From: Rhodomicrobium sp. R_RK_3
Lineage (GTDB): Bacteria > Pseudomonadota > Alphaproteobacteria > Rhizobiales > Rhodomicrobiaceae
Assembly (NCBI RefSeq): GCF_002198715.1
Contig: NZ_MWLK01000039.1
Coordinates: forward strand, 1 to 64,000
DNA length: 64,000 nt
Direction of reading: 5' to 3'
Part shown: one piece after another, positions 19,397-28,183 of the stretch
How positions within the stretch are numbered: the stretch's first letter is position 1
How the letters are laid out: every line of letters starts with the position of its first letter
The notes under the pieces: generated by a model
The model's input: only the letters and a program-made list of their open reading frames with translations
Told to the model about the DNA's origin: nothing
Database searches by the model: none
Translations under genes and position numbers: made by a program

Positions 19397-20035
19397 ATGA
19401 CGGCAGCGACGAAGATTTCGACAACGAATGAGCGGGATGCCACGGATATGGTGCATGAAGAGCTGCTGCGGCATCTGCGCGGCCGGCGCTCGGTTTCGGC
19501 CGGAGCGCTGGTCGAGCCCGGCCCGGACCGCCCGGCGCTGGAGGCGATGCTGACCATCGCCGCCCGCGTGCCGGACCATAAGAAATTGGCGCCGTGGCGT
19601 TTTATCGTGTTGGAAGGCGCGGCGCGGGCGGCGTTCGGGGCAAGGCTGGCCGCGATCTGCGCGGCAAATGAGCCCGAGGCGTCGCAAACGCGGCTGGAAC
19701 TGGAGCGCACGCGGTTTTTGCGCGCGCCCGTCGTCGTGGCGCTGGTTTCCTCGCCGAAGCCGCATCCGGCGGCCCCCGAATGGGAGCAGGTGCTGTCGGC
19801 GGGGGCGGTCGGGCTGAACCTGCTGCATGCCAGCGCCGCCATGGGGTTCGGCGCGCAATGGGTGACCGAATGGTACGGCTATGATGCGGCGGTGAAATCG
19901 GCCTTCGGCCTGACCGACGCCGAGCGCTTCGCCGGCTTCATCTATATCGGCACGGCCCGCGAGACCCCGACCGACCGCGAGCGCCCGGACCTCGCTGCCA
20001 TCACCAGCTTTCCGGACGCACCGTCCGGAGCTTAA
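19397..20035 (+). CDS. Nitroreductase family protein
   Basis: A 212-residue flavin-dependent nitroreductase-fold protein of the short, YdjA-like type. Visible are the N-terminal RRSVSAG segment that contacts FMN phosphate, the VPDHKKLAPWRFIVL segment and the C-terminal GFIYIGTA motif. The substrate is unknown. ATG 19397 has GGAAG nine bases upstream; an internal ATG at 19448 is the alternative start. It is divergent from the beta-repeat gene and convergent with the FTR1 gene. Confidence 0.85.
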   Translation: MTAATKISTTNERDATDMVHEELLRHLRGRRSVSAGALVEPGPDRPALEAMLTIAARVPDHKKLAPWRFIVLEGAARAAFGARLAAICAANEPEASQTRLELERTRFLRAPVVVALVSSPKPHPAAPEWEQVLSAGAVGLNLLHASAAMGFGAQWVTEWYGYDAAVKSAFGLTDAERFAGFIYIGTARETPTDRERPDLAAITSFPDAPSGA

Positions 20036-20076
20036 ATCTTGACCTCCCAAAGCTGTCCCCCGTAACCGATCCGCAG

Positions 20077-20165
20077 CCCTCTCCCAAGGGAGACCTTTGC
20101 GTATCGAAGGTCCTCTCCCCGTCGTCCCGGACGGCCGTCAGGCCGAGCCGGGACCCAATCATATT
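20077..20165. repeat. Dispersed repeat A, copy 3
   Basis: Inverted, nearly identical copy of positions 1-89 (two mismatches). Part of a 397-bp convergent gap after the nitroreductase gene that carries repeats almost throughout. Confidence 0.88.
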
Positions 20166-20186
20166 TCCGCTATTGCTGCGGCAAGT

Positions 20187-20263
20187 GGAGAGGCGAGTGG
20201 GCCCCGGCTCTAACGGCCGGGCGAAGGAATCGAAGTTTTGCAAAGGTCTTCAAAGGGAGAGGG
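20187..20263. repeat. Dispersed repeat B, inverted copy
   Basis: Contains GCGAGTGGGCCCCGGCTCTA, the inverse of the start of the composite elements at 15948 and 36865, followed by TTTTGCAAAGGTCTTC, shared with 5066-5121. It lies between the convergent nitroreductase and FTR1 genes. Confidence 0.7.
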
Positions 20264-20267
20264 TTGG

Positions 20268-20335
20268 GGGTGAGGGGGTAATCCCTATCGGTAGGGCAGG
20301 ACATCGCCACACGGAGAGGCATTACCCCCTCACCC
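20268..20335. repeat. Inverted repeat element of the CCCCCTCACC family
   Basis: The arms GGGTGAGGGGGTAAT (20268-20282) and ATTACCCCCTCACCC (20321-20335) are perfect inverses, 15 bp each, around 38 bp. The motif is related to the ends of the elements at 37084 and 58934. A CCCTCTCCC/GGGGAGAGGG hairpin follows at about 20353-20373. Confidence 0.8.
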
Positions 20336-20432
20336 GGCACGCCGGCGCGTGCCGCCCTCTCCCACGGGGAGAGGGCTCGGCTGCGGCGTATTCGCGGGCC
20401 GAGCATTGCGGCGCCGCTGACCTGACAACGCG

Positions 20433-21263
20433 TCAGCTCGCCGGGACGCGGTGACCGGGATCTTGCGATCTGGCGAGCCGCATCAGCGCGATCATGGCCA
20501 GCACCGTCGCGGCGTAGGCGAGGACCTGGGCTTGATTCGGCCGGTCCGTATAGCCGATGAAGGTGTGCAGCAGCCGTCCGATCAGGCTGTCGGCGGAGAG
20601 CAGCCACGAACTGTCCCAGACCGTCTCGCCGAGCCATTCGAAATAGCCCGCCTGCTGCAGGAAGGCGACCGCCTGCGAGGCAAGGCCGGCGGCGAGAAAG
20701 ATGATCAGCGCCGAGGTGACGCCGAACAGATAGCGCAAGGGGATCGCCAGCAGGCCGAAATAGAGCAGGGCGGAGACCGCCGCCCCGGCGGCGATGCCGA
20801 GGGCGCCGGCCGCCAGCATTCCGGCGGCGCTGTTGTCGCCCGACGCGGCGACGCCGTAGAGGAACAGTACCACCTCCGAGCCTTCGCGCAGCACCGCGAC
20901 CCCGACCACCACCGCCAGCGCCGTCAGCGGACGCTCGCCCGATGCCACATCCGTCCCGACCTTGCGCATTTCCGCCGCAAGCTCGCGGCCATGCGCGGCC
21001 ATCCAGGCATTGTGCCAAGTCAGCATGACGACCGCGACCAGCAGGATGGCGGCGTTGAACAGCTCTTGGCCCGTCCCGGCGAAGAGATCGGCGATCTCAC
21101 CGGCGAAAGCGGCGACGATGGCGGCGCCGGCCAGCCCGGCGGCGATGCCGGCGGCAACCCAGAAGCCGCGCTGCGGCAGCCCCTTGGTCGCCGCAAGCAC
21201 GATGCCCACGATCAGGCCGGCCTCCAGCACTTCGCGGAAAACGATCAGCAGAGTCGCGAGCAT
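20433..21263 (-). CDS. FTR1-family iron permease
   Basis: A 276-residue inner-membrane high-affinity iron permease with about seven hydrophobic segments. The two family motifs are present: REVLE in the first helix (residues about 10-14) and REGSE in the fourth (VLREGSEVVLFLYG), whose acidic residues pass ferric iron. It lies 12 bp downstream of a cupredoxin gene, so the two are one operon. The pairing resembles the FtrB-FtrC part of FtrABCD-type systems, but no P19-like (FtrA) or ferredoxin (FtrD) partner is adjacent. Confidence 0.9.
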   Translation of the reverse strand: MLATLLIVFREVLEAGLIVGIVLAATKGLPQRGFWVAAGIAAGLAGAAIVAAFAGEIADLFAGTGQELFNAAILLVAVVMLTWHNAWMAAHGRELAAEMRKVGTDVASGERPLTALAVVVGVAVLREGSEVVLFLYGVAASGDNSAAGMLAAGALGIAAGAAVSALLYFGLLAIPLRYLFGVTSALIIFLAAGLASQAVAFLQQAGYFEWLGETVWDSSWLLSADSLIGRLLHTFIGYTDRPNQAQVLAYAATVLAMIALMRLARSQDPGHRVPAS

Positions 21264-21275
21264 CGGCGGCCTCGA

Positions 21276-21632
21276 TTATTCGGCGATGACGACGCCCTTG
21301 GCGGTGCTCTCATGATATTCGCCGACGAAGGGATAGCGCCCGGCCTTCAGCGGCTTCAGGCGCACGGTGCCTTCCTTGCCGCCGGCGATGACTTTTTCCA
21401 CCTTCAGCTCGTGCGATTCGAACTCTTCGGCGGTCGAATCCTCATTCTTGATCTGCAGCACCACGGCCTTGCCCGCCTGGACGCGGATTTCGTCGGGGCT
21501 GAACTTGTGATCCTTGATAGTGATCTTCAGCGTCGAGTCTTCGGCACTGGCCGCGTGGCCGACCAGCAAAGCGGGCGCCGCGAGCAGCATGGCCGCAAGC
21601 AAGGTGCGGGGACGAATCATCAAAATTTTCAT
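21276..21632 (-). CDS. Periplasmic cupredoxin-domain protein (iron uptake)
   Basis: A 118-residue exported protein: signal peptide to about residue 29 (LLVGHAASA), then one cupredoxin domain (DHKFSPDEIRVQAGKAVVLQ at its start). It lacks the cysteine of a classical type 1 copper site; the candidate ligands are E/H residues in FESHELKVEK and GEYHEST, as in the cupredoxin-like partners of FTR1 permeases. A very strong GGAGGAG site precedes ATG 21632; an in-frame upstream extension is rejected because it would precede the signal peptide. First gene of the operon with FTR1. Likely handles or oxidises ferrous iron in the periplasm. Confidence 0.85.
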   Translation of the reverse strand: MKILMIRPRTLLAAMLLAAPALLVGHAASAEDSTLKITIKDHKFSPDEIRVQAGKAVVLQIKNEDSTAEEFESHELKVEKVIAGGKEGTVRLKPLKAGRYPFVGEYHESTAKGVVIAE

Positions 21633-21943
21633 CGCAGTCTCCTCCCAAGACGGCAGGCCCCGATGGCCGAAAATGCCGCCGCTCATCTTCGAGATAAAAA
21701 ACGATAGCCAGCCTGCCGAGGTGGGAGGAGTGCACTCTTCGCAGGCATATTCATGCGCGCCGCGCATATTTCCGAGGGCGGATCGTGTTTAGATCGCAAT
21801 GATTTGAGTTTAATTGCAGCGTTCTGTATTTGCCTGACGGCGGACGAGCAGTGCTCGGTACCGAATCCGAGGCTGATGCGTCGGTGTATTCAGGCGGACG
21901 ACCAACTTTCTACGGCAGGTTGCTTAGAACAGCGCGGCTGGCA
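21633..21943. other. Intergenic region upstream of the iron operon
   Basis: About 310 bp between the cupredoxin start and the end of the CitE-like gene (both minus strand). No gene is supported. It should hold the iron operon promoter, but no convincing Irr or Fur box could be recognised by eye, apart from the strong ribosome site next to the cupredoxin start. Confidence 0.4.
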
Positions 21944-22816
21944 CTAACGGAGCCGCGCAAGCACCTTCTGTGCGCGCAGCAGATGCGGCCGGTCGACCAT
22001 GCGGCCGTCGAGGCCGACGACGCCCGCGCCAGGATTGGCGTCGAAGGCGGCGACGATGGCGCTGGCCTCGGCGATGGCTTCGGGGCTCGGAGCGAAGGCA
22101 GCGTTGATGGCGGCGATCTGGCCGGGATGGATCGCCATCTTTGCGGAGAAGCCATCACGCGCGGCATCGGCGGCTTCGCGGGCAAGACCTGCCTCGTCGC
22201 GAAAATCGGCGTAGATGCTGTCGATAGCCTGGACGCCTGCCGCGTGCGCCGCGATCAGGGCGAGATTGCGGGCAAGCGCGAACGGCCCGGTGAAAGCGCC
22301 CGACGCATCCCGCGCCGAACTCGCGCCGATGGCGGTGCCGAGATCTTCGGCGCCCCAGGTCAGCCCCTCGAGTCGCGGATGCGCATCGACGAAACTCGAC
22401 ATTTGCAACAGCGCCAGCGGCGTTTCCGTCGCGATGGCGATGATGCCGATGTCGTCAGCGTCCCGCCCTCCCGCGGCCTCGATCATTGACGCCAGGGTCT
22501 GAACATCGGCGCCGGAATTGGCTTTGGGCAGCATGATGCCTTCCGCCAGCGGCAGCACCGCCGCCAGATCGTCGGCCGTCAGCCCGGTGCCGAGATCGTT
22601 GACGCGAACATAGAGCCGGGGCCGCTCGCCATCACCGACATGCGCCGCAAGAAACTGCCGCGCCGTCTCCCGCGCCTCGGCCTTGGCGCCCGCCGCGACC
22701 GAATCTTCCAGGTCGATCAGCAGGCAATCGGCGCCGCTGTCGAGCGCCTTGTCGAGCTTGCGCCCGTCGATCGCCGGGACGAAAAGGTAGGAGCGTGGCG
22801 ATGGCCCGTCCATCAC
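21944..22816 (-). CDS. CitE-like CoA-ester lyase (HpcH/HpaI family)
   Basis: A 290-residue TIM-barrel lyase of the CitE/malyl-CoA lyase type, which cleaves or forms 3-hydroxyacyl-CoA thioesters using Mg2+. Visible: SYLFVPA at the N-terminus, LIDLEDSV with the metal-proximal acidic residues, YVRVND, and GIMLPKANSGADV. It overlaps the MaoC gene upstream by 4 bp (ATGA), so the two are translationally coupled. A MaoC hydratase plus a CitE-like lyase suggests sequential hydration and C-C cleavage of a branched or dicarboxylic acyl-CoA, for example mesaconyl-CoA or citramalyl-CoA; the exact substrate is inference. Confidence 0.88.
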   Translation of the reverse strand: MMDGPSPRSYLFVPAIDGRKLDKALDSGADCLLIDLEDSVAAGAKAEARETARQFLAAHVGDGERPRLYVRVNDLGTGLTADDLAAVLPLAEGIMLPKANSGADVQTLASMIEAAGGRDADDIGIIAIATETPLALLQMSSFVDAHPRLEGLTWGAEDLGTAIGASSARDASGAFTGPFALARNLALIAAHAAGVQAIDSIYADFRDEAGLAREAADAARDGFSAKMAIHPGQIAAINAAFAPSPEAIAEASAIVAAFDANPGAGVVGLDGRMVDRPHLLRAQKVLARLR

Positions 22817-23271
22817 GCCGCCGGACGCTTGCGCATGAAGGCCTGCCTTGTGCAGACGGCGACCAGCCGGTCCTCCTGATTGAACGCCTCATGCCGCAAT
22901 TCGACGATGCCGGCATCCGGCCTTGACCGGCTCTCGCGCTTGCCGACCACGGTCGTGCGCACATGCACCGTGTCGCCATTGAACAGGGGATGTGGGAATT
23001 TCACATCCGTCATGCCCAGATTGGCGATGGTGGTGCCGAGCGTCGTGTCGTTCACGGAGATGCCGACCATCAGGCCGAGAGTGAAAAAGCTGTTCATCAG
23101 CGGGCGGCCGAATTCGGTCTCGGTCTCGCAGAAATGCCGGTCGATATGCAGGGGCTGGGGATTGTGGGTGAGGCAGGAAAACAAGGTGTTGTCCATCTCG
23201 GTGACGGTGCGGCGGATCGGATGCTCGATCACCAGACCGTCCTCGAACTCCTCGAAATAAAGCCCCTTCAT
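22813..23271 (-). CDS. MaoC-like acyl-CoA hydratase (hot-dog fold)
   Basis: A 152-residue single hot-dog-domain hydratase. The signature region reads LTHNPQPLHID, where R-specific enoyl-CoA hydratases have an aspartate (S-x-D-x-N-P-x-H); here that position is asparagine while the histidine is kept. I associate this Asn variant with MaoC proteins paired with CitE-like lyases. The start MKGLYFEEF is chosen because upstream in-frame codons run into the nadK gene. It lies 13 bp downstream of nadK and overlaps the lyase gene by 4 bp. It may act on a C4-C5 unsaturated dicarboxylyl-CoA. Confidence 0.85.
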   Translation of the reverse strand: MKGLYFEEFEDGLVIEHPIRRTVTEMDNTLFSCLTHNPQPLHIDRHFCETETEFGRPLMNSFFTLGLMVGISVNDTTLGTTIANLGMTDVKFPHPLFNGDTVHVRTTVVGKRESRSRPDAGIVELRHEAFNQEDRLVAVCTRQAFMRKRPAA

Positions 23272-23284
23272 CGCGCTCGCCTCG

Positions 23285-24070
23285 TCAATAGCGGAACTGC
23301 TCGGCCAAGCTGCGGTCGTCCAGCTCATGGCCGGGGTCGAACAGCAGACGAAGGCCGATGCCGCGCTCCTCGGCGATCTCGACCTTCAGCACATTGCGGA
23401 ATTCCTTGTGATCGGCGACGGCGCTCATCGGCCGCTTATGCGGCTCCAGCACTTCGATGGTCACCTTGGCCGAACTCGGCAGCAGCGCGCCGCGCCATCG
23501 GCGGGGGCGGAACGGGCTGATCGGCGTCAGCGCCAGCAGCGAGGCGTTGATCGGCAGGATCGGCCCATGCACCGACAGATTATAGGCGGTGCTGCCGGCG
23601 GGCGTCGCGACCAGCACGCCGTCGCAGATCAGCTCCTCGAGCCGCACCTCGCCATCGACGCTGACGCGCAGCCGCGCCGCCTGATGGCTGAGCCGGAACA
23701 GCGACACTTCGTTGATGGCGAGCGCCTTGCCGGGCGTGCCGTCGGGAAGCGTCGCGCGCATCCTGAGCGGATAAATCATGTTCAGCTTCGCGACCGAGAG
23801 CCTTTCACGCAACTCGTCTTCGCGATATTCGTTCATGAGAAAGCCGACCGAGCCCCGGTTCATGCCGTAGATCGGAATATGGGCGTCCATGAAGCGGTGC
23901 AGCGTCTGCAGCATCAGGCCGTCGCCGCCGAGCGCGACGATCGCGTCGGCATTTTCAGGCGTGACATTGCCGTAGCGGGCGGACAGGCGGGCGAGCGCCT
24001 GATCGGCTTCCGGCGTGCCGCTGGAAACGAAAGCGATGGTCTCGACTGGGCTCTCGAGTGTTTGGGTCAT
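23285..24070 (-). CDS. nadK: NAD kinase
   Basis: A 261-residue ATP-NAD kinase, which makes NADP+. The glycine-rich GGDG motif ([12 protein letters not shown]), the [13 protein letters not shown] segment and the NAD-binding [12 protein letters not shown] motif are all present. Length is typical of alphaproteobacterial NadK. The start at MTQTLESP is 12 bp from the divergent cutA start, so the two starts share a very short control region, or one promoter lies within the neighbouring gene. First gene of the run nadK-maoC-citE-like. Confidence 0.93.
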   Translation of the reverse strand: MTQTLESPVETIAFVSSGTPEADQALARLSARYGNVTPENADAIVALGGDGLMLQTLHRFMDAHIPIYGMNRGSVGFLMNEYREDELRERLSVAKLNMIYPLRMRATLPDGTPGKALAINEVSLFRLSHQAARLRVSVDGEVRLEELICDGVLVATPAGSTAYNLSVHGPILPINASLLALTPISPFRPRRWRGALLPSSAKVTIEVLEPHKRPMSAVADHKEFRNVLKVEIAEERGIGLRLLFDPGHELDDRSLAEQFRY

Positions 24071-24082
24071 GGAGCTATCGGA

Positions 24083-24487
24083 ATGAGTGATACGGACGAC
24101 GATAAAGCCGCTTCGCGCCCCATAGGCGCCGAAAGCGTGGTCCCGCAAACAGCGGATGATACTGCAGCTCTATTGATTTACACCACCTTTCCGTCCGAGG
24201 CCGATGCGAAATCGGTGGGACGCGCGCTGGTCGAAGCGCGCCTTGCAGCCTGTGTAAACCTTCTTCCCGGCGTAATTGCGATCTTTCGCTGGCAGGATCG
24301 GCTCGAAGAAGCGGCGGAAACCGGCATGATCGTCAAGACCACGCAAGGCCGCGCGGCCGAGGCGCTGGCCGAAATCAAGCGGCTGCACCCTTACGAAACG
24401 CCCGCCCGGCTGCTGCTTCCCGTCGCCGGCGGCGGGGCGGATTTCCTGCGCTGGATCGCGGGGGAAGTGGCCGGGCCGCGATCATAA
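24083..24487 (+). CDS. cutA: Divalent-cation tolerance protein CutA
   Basis: A 134-residue trimeric signal-protein-like CutA with a longer than usual N-terminus (about 28 extra residues). The family core is intact: [30 protein letters not shown] and MIVKTT. Its role in copper tolerance is debated even in E. coli. GGAG lies nine bases upstream of ATG 24083. Divergent from nadK. Confidence 0.92.
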   Translation: MSDTDDDKAASRPIGAESVVPQTADDTAALLIYTTFPSEADAKSVGRALVEARLAACVNLLPGVIAIFRWQDRLEEAAETGMIVKTTQGRAAEALAEIKRLHPYETPARLLLPVAGGGADFLRWIAGEVAGPRS

Positions 24488-24580
24488 CCGTGTGTTCCGC
24501 CTTCGCCCGAGGCGCGGCTTGGGTTGCCGCTCGCGCCAAAGCTGTGCATAAGAGTGAGCTTGGCTAGGGCATGGGGGCAC

Positions 24581-25501
24581 ATGGCTTCGTCTCGCTTTCT
24601 CACCTTTTCCACGCGTGCGCTTTTCGTTTCCGCTGCTTTTGCCGCCTGTCAGCCGGCGGATGCCGGGGTGGAAAATCCGTCCCCCCCATCGCCGGCGGCG
24701 GAGGCCGCCGCCAGCATGCCGAACCCCAAGCCGGTCGAGCGCCATCTGCGCCTGAAACATCACTGGACCGGCGAGGAGATCGAGGTGCTCTACCGCATCG
24801 GCGACGACTACCAGCCGGCCGCCATGGAGAGCATCAGCCATTTGCTGCGCGACTGGCGCTGCAACAAGACCATCGCCATGGACCCCAAGCTGATCGACCG
24901 GCTCTACGCGCTGCAGCAGGCGATCGGCGATCACCGCACCATCCGGGTGATCTCGGCCTACCGTTCGGAGGGCTATAACGCCTCGCTGCTCGCCGCCGGC
25001 CGCAATGTCGATCCCAACAGCCAGCATATGCTCGGCCGGGCGGCGGATGTGTTCGTGCCGGGGCTGAAGCCGGACAAGCTGCGCGAGGCGGCGGCCAAGG
25101 CCGGCGTCGGCGGCGTCGGCTATTATCCGTTTTCGGGACCGCGCTTCGTGCATGTGGATAGCGGCCCGGAGCGGCAATGGACGGAGATGGATCCCGCCGA
25201 GCGCCGCAAGCTCGGCATCCACGGACGGCGGCGCGGCCCCTTCAAGCTCGATTGCGAGATGAAGATGGATCAGGCGCTGCAAGACCCGGGCGTGGTCGAG
25301 CAGCTCGCCGCATTGCCGGCGGGCGCCGCCGTAATCCCGGTTGCCGCCGTGCAGCAGGCCGCGGCGAGGGCGGCGGAGGCAACCGCGGCTCTGCCGGCGG
25401 CGGCCGACGGCGGACCGACCTGCGAGGCCGGGCAGCCGATGACGCCGCTGGCGCTCCTGGCGCGCGACGGCGAGCCGGTTTCGGCGCCCGGCGGGCGCTA
25501 G
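24581..25501 (+). CDS. DUF882 (YcbK-like) M15-type periplasmic peptidase
   Basis: A 306-residue protein with an N-terminal signal sequence (SRFLTFSTRALFVSAAFAA) and a DUF882/peptidase M15 domain at about residues 45-225. Expected zinc-site residues are seen: H and D in QHMLGRAADVF (H-x6-D) and a later histidine in FVHVDSG. SAYRSEGYN is the usual substrate-loop motif. These proteins are thought to cut peptidoglycan peptides. The last about 80 residues are Ala/Pro-rich, low complexity. The ATG at 24581 follows a GGGGG stretch. Confidence 0.87.
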   Translation: MASSRFLTFSTRALFVSAAFAACQPADAGVENPSPPSPAAEAAASMPNPKPVERHLRLKHHWTGEEIEVLYRIGDDYQPAAMESISHLLRDWRCNKTIAMDPKLIDRLYALQQAIGDHRTIRVISAYRSEGYNASLLAAGRNVDPNSQHMLGRAADVFVPGLKPDKLREAAAKAGVGGVGYYPFSGPRFVHVDSGPERQWTEMDPAERRKLGIHGRRRGPFKLDCEMKMDQALQDPGVVEQLAALPAGAAVIPVAAVQQAAARAAEATAALPAAADGGPTCEAGQPMTPLALLARDGEPVSAPGGR

Positions 25502-25939
25502 CGGGGGGATTCCGATCGCGCGAGAGGGGGAGAATCGCCATTAGCCGCGCGATTCGATCATCAGTTATTTCCCCTAGTCCCGATTTTGGCATGGGACACC
25601 GCCGCATTACGGCGCGGCCTGCCCCGTCCATGGCGAGATTGTGGCGGGGGCCTGGCCCCGTTTTACACCGATTATCCACCGATATAGCGGTATTTTCGCC
25701 TCAATCGGCCGCTCATTCGCAGGGTTTTTTGGCATTTTGCGGTGATTATGGGAAAAGCGAAGGTGCTTTTGGGCCAAAATATGGCACCTGCCGGCCAACT
25801 CTGTTGCACATGCATCACAGGCCTGCGAAATCGGCGCTAAAAGTCGTTTGTTTTCAATGTCTTAAGGTGCGATACGACAAACTTGCAATGGCACGGCCCA
25901 GCAGCCATTTTAGGACATAGAGATTCTGGAGCGGGTGAG
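25502..25939. other. Intergenic region without a supported gene
   Basis: About 440 bp between the DUF882 gene and a small secreted-protein gene on the same strand. The part from about 25680 to 25870 is richer in A/T than the genes and has runs such as GGGTTTTTTGG and GTTTGTTTTC. No small ORF, RNA motif or clear promoter pair is supported. Confidence 0.4.
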
Positions 25940-26329
25940 ATGGCAAGACGTCCTCTCAAAATTCTGGCGGCAAGCTGCGCACTGACCTTGGCGATCGTCC
26001 TGGGGCAGGCGAGCGGCGCACACGCCTTCACGGAGACGAAAGTCCCGCCGCCTCCCGGGCAGGGGGTGGCGCCGGAAGGTGCGCCCGCGCAGCTCCAAAT
26101 CGGCAAGCCGGAGGACGGCAACGGCATGGCGCTGTCCTCGCCGGCGACCAGCCAGGCTGGCGGCACCGAGCTGACCATTCCCGGCGTCGGATCGGTGGGC
26201 ACGCTGCCGAAGCTGGATTTCGGTCTCGAGCTGCTTTACGGCGCGGGCAACAGCCCTGCGGCCGAAAAGCCCGAGGACGAGAAGAATGACGATGTGCTAA
26301 TCAAAGGCACGATCAAACATCGCTTCTGA
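25940..26329 (+). CDS. Small secreted protein, function unknown
   Basis: A 129-residue protein with a clear signal peptide (MARRPLKILAASCALTLAIV, cleaved about GAHA). The mature part is Pro/Gly-rich and acidic, then ends in a basic IKGTIKHRF tail. A phrase LDFGLELLYG near the C-terminus could be a beta strand, and a C-terminal aromatic residue is typical of outer-membrane-associated proteins, but this is weak. GGAG lies seven bases before the ATG. Family not recognised. Confidence 0.7.
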   Translation: MARRPLKILAASCALTLAIVLGQASGAHAFTETKVPPPPGQGVAPEGAPAQLQIGKPEDGNGMALSSPATSQAGGTELTIPGVGSVGTLPKLDFGLELLYGAGNSPAAEKPEDEKNDDVLIKGTIKHRF

Positions 26330-26406
26330 GGCGGAACCATCCTTCTCCAACGTATGAGTGGCGGCCATGAGCCGCCATTTCGCTGTTTACGAGGTCGCGG
26401 AAATTT

Positions 26407-27108
26407 ATGCTCAGGCGACTCTCCGCCGTCGGCGTTCACGTTTTTACGTCAATCGGCGCCGTGCTCGGCTTTCTTGCCCTGATCGAAGCCGCCGCGCACC
26501 GCTGGGAGGCCGCATTCTGCTGGCTCGGCGTCGCGCTGATCGTCGACGGGGTGGACGGACCGCTGGCGCGCTGGCTGCGGGTCTCGAAAGTGCTGCCGCG
26601 CTTCTCCGGCGAACGGCTCGACCTCATCATCGACTATTTCACCTATGTCGTGGTGCCGGCCTTCATGATCTATGCGGCCGGGCTCATGCCCGACGGGCTC
26701 GATCTGGTGGCGGCTGGCATCATCCTGATGAGCTCGCTCTTCCACTTCATCGACCGCGAGAGCAAGACCGAAGACGGCTTCTTCGTCGGCTTCCCCGCCA
26801 TCTGGAACGTCGTCGCCCTCTATCTCTTCGTCTTCCCGATGCCCGCCGAGCTTGCCTTCGCCGCCATCGTGCTGCCCGCCATCCTGACCTTCTTCCCGAT
26901 CAAATGGGTGCATCCGGTCCGCGTCGTGAAGCTGCGGCCGCTGACCTTCTGCGTCATGGGCGCCTGGGGTGTCGCCATCGCCGCGACGCTCGCCCATGGT
27001 TTCCCGGCCTCGCGCACCGAGCAGATCGTCGTCGGCCTGTCGAGCCTCTATATCCTCGGCGTCGGCATCGCCCGCAGCCTTTTCACGCGGCCGGGCGCCG
27101 TGGGCTGA
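26407..27108 (+). CDS. pcs: Phosphatidylcholine synthase
   Basis: A 233-residue membrane enzyme that makes phosphatidylcholine from CDP-diacylglycerol and choline. The CDP-alcohol phosphotransferase motif is the Pcs-specific version with a 12-residue spacer: DGPLAR, then 12 residues, then GERLDLIID, carrying all aspartates. About seven hydrophobic segments flank it. Pcs is common in Rhizobiales and depends on choline uptake from the host or environment. The gene follows a small secreted-protein gene by 77 bp and precedes terC. Confidence 0.93.
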   Translation: MLRRLSAVGVHVFTSIGAVLGFLALIEAAAHRWEAAFCWLGVALIVDGVDGPLARWLRVSKVLPRFSGERLDLIIDYFTYVVVPAFMIYAAGLMPDGLDLVAAGIILMSSLFHFIDRESKTEDGFFVGFPAIWNVVALYLFVFPMPAELAFAAIVLPAILTFFPIKWVHPVRVVKLRPLTFCVMGAWGVAIAATLAHGFPASRTEQIVVGLSSLYILGVGIARSLFTRPGAVG

Positions 27109-27238
27109 CGAGCCAAACCGGCGTCCACTTTTCCTCATCCCCTGCTAAAGCGAAGCCCGGCTTTCCGTAATTGGCCTTGTACTACATCCGCCAACTGCGC
27201 TAAGCGAAACCTCGAAGATGCGACGAGGGGAAAAAGCC

Positions 27239-27979
27239 GTGGAATTATTGACCGATCCGAATGTCTGGGCGAGTTTCGTCGCCTTGAGCGCGCTCGAAAT
27301 CGTGCTCGGCATCGACAATGTGATTTTCCTCTCGATCATCACCGAGAAGCTGCCCCCCGATCAGGCCAAGCGCGCCCGCCAGATCGGCCTCGCCCTGGCG
27401 CTGGTCTTCCGCATCGTCCTGCTGCTGTCGATCTTCTGGATCATCGGCATGACCCGGCCGCTCTTCGAGGTGTTCGGCCAGGATTTCTCCGTCCGCGACC
27501 TGATCCTGATCGCCGGCGGCCTGTTCCTGATCGTCAAGGCGACGCAGGAGGTCCATGCCGAGATCGAAGGCGAGGACGAGCATGAGGAGAAGGGCAAGGC
27601 GCCGGTCGCCGCCGCCTTCAGCGCCGTCATCGCCCAGATCGTCGTCATCGACGCCATCTTCTCGATCGATTCGATCATCACCGCCGTCGGCATGGCCGAG
27701 CGGGTGGAGGTCATGATCGCCGCCGTCATCCTCGCCATCGGCGTCATGTATGTGGCGGCCGAAACGGTCGCCGCCTTCATCGAGCGCCATCCGACGACCA
27801 AGATGCTGGCGCTGACCTTCCTGATGCTGGTCGGCATGGCGCTGGTGGCGGACGGCTTCGGCTTCCACATCCCGCGCAGCTACATCTACTCGGCGATGGC
27901 CTTCGCGGCGGCGACGGAGGTCTTCAACATCATGGCGATCCGGCGCAGGAAACTGCGCCGGGGCGGCAAGCGTCCCTGA
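27239..27979 (+). CDS. TerC-family integral membrane protein
   Basis: A 246-residue membrane protein of the TerC/Alx family with about seven hydrophobic segments and the acidic in-membrane motifs LEIVLGIDNVIFLS and DAIFSIDSI. Members export manganese or help metalate exoenzymes. GTG at 27239 is chosen as start because GAGGGG lies at ideal distance and ELLTDPNVW is the usual family N-terminus; an in-frame ATG 21 bases upstream is weaker. A charged loop EIEGEDEHEEKGK separates the two halves. Confidence 0.9.
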   Translation: MELLTDPNVWASFVALSALEIVLGIDNVIFLSIITEKLPPDQAKRARQIGLALALVFRIVLLLSIFWIIGMTRPLFEVFGQDFSVRDLILIAGGLFLIVKATQEVHAEIEGEDEHEEKGKAPVAAAFSAVIAQIVVIDAIFSIDSIITAVGMAERVEVMIAAVILAIGVMYVAAETVAAFIERHPTTKMLALTFLMLVGMALVADGFGFHIPRSYIYSAMAFAAATEVFNIMAIRRRKLRRGGKRP

Positions 27980-28183
27980 TGCCGCCAAGGCCCCGCGTCC
28001 GAAGGCGCTATGGCACTTCCGCCCGGCATCGTGTTTAACGCAAAAGCGTTTCCCCTCCGGCGCCATCATGCCGGGATGGCCTATTTACGCCATAGTGTGG
28101 TTTATGGTGCCGGGACGTCACGATATTGCAGTTCGGCAGGGTGCGAGCGCATGAAGCTTTCGGCGGTCTGGAGAGGTGGGTAC

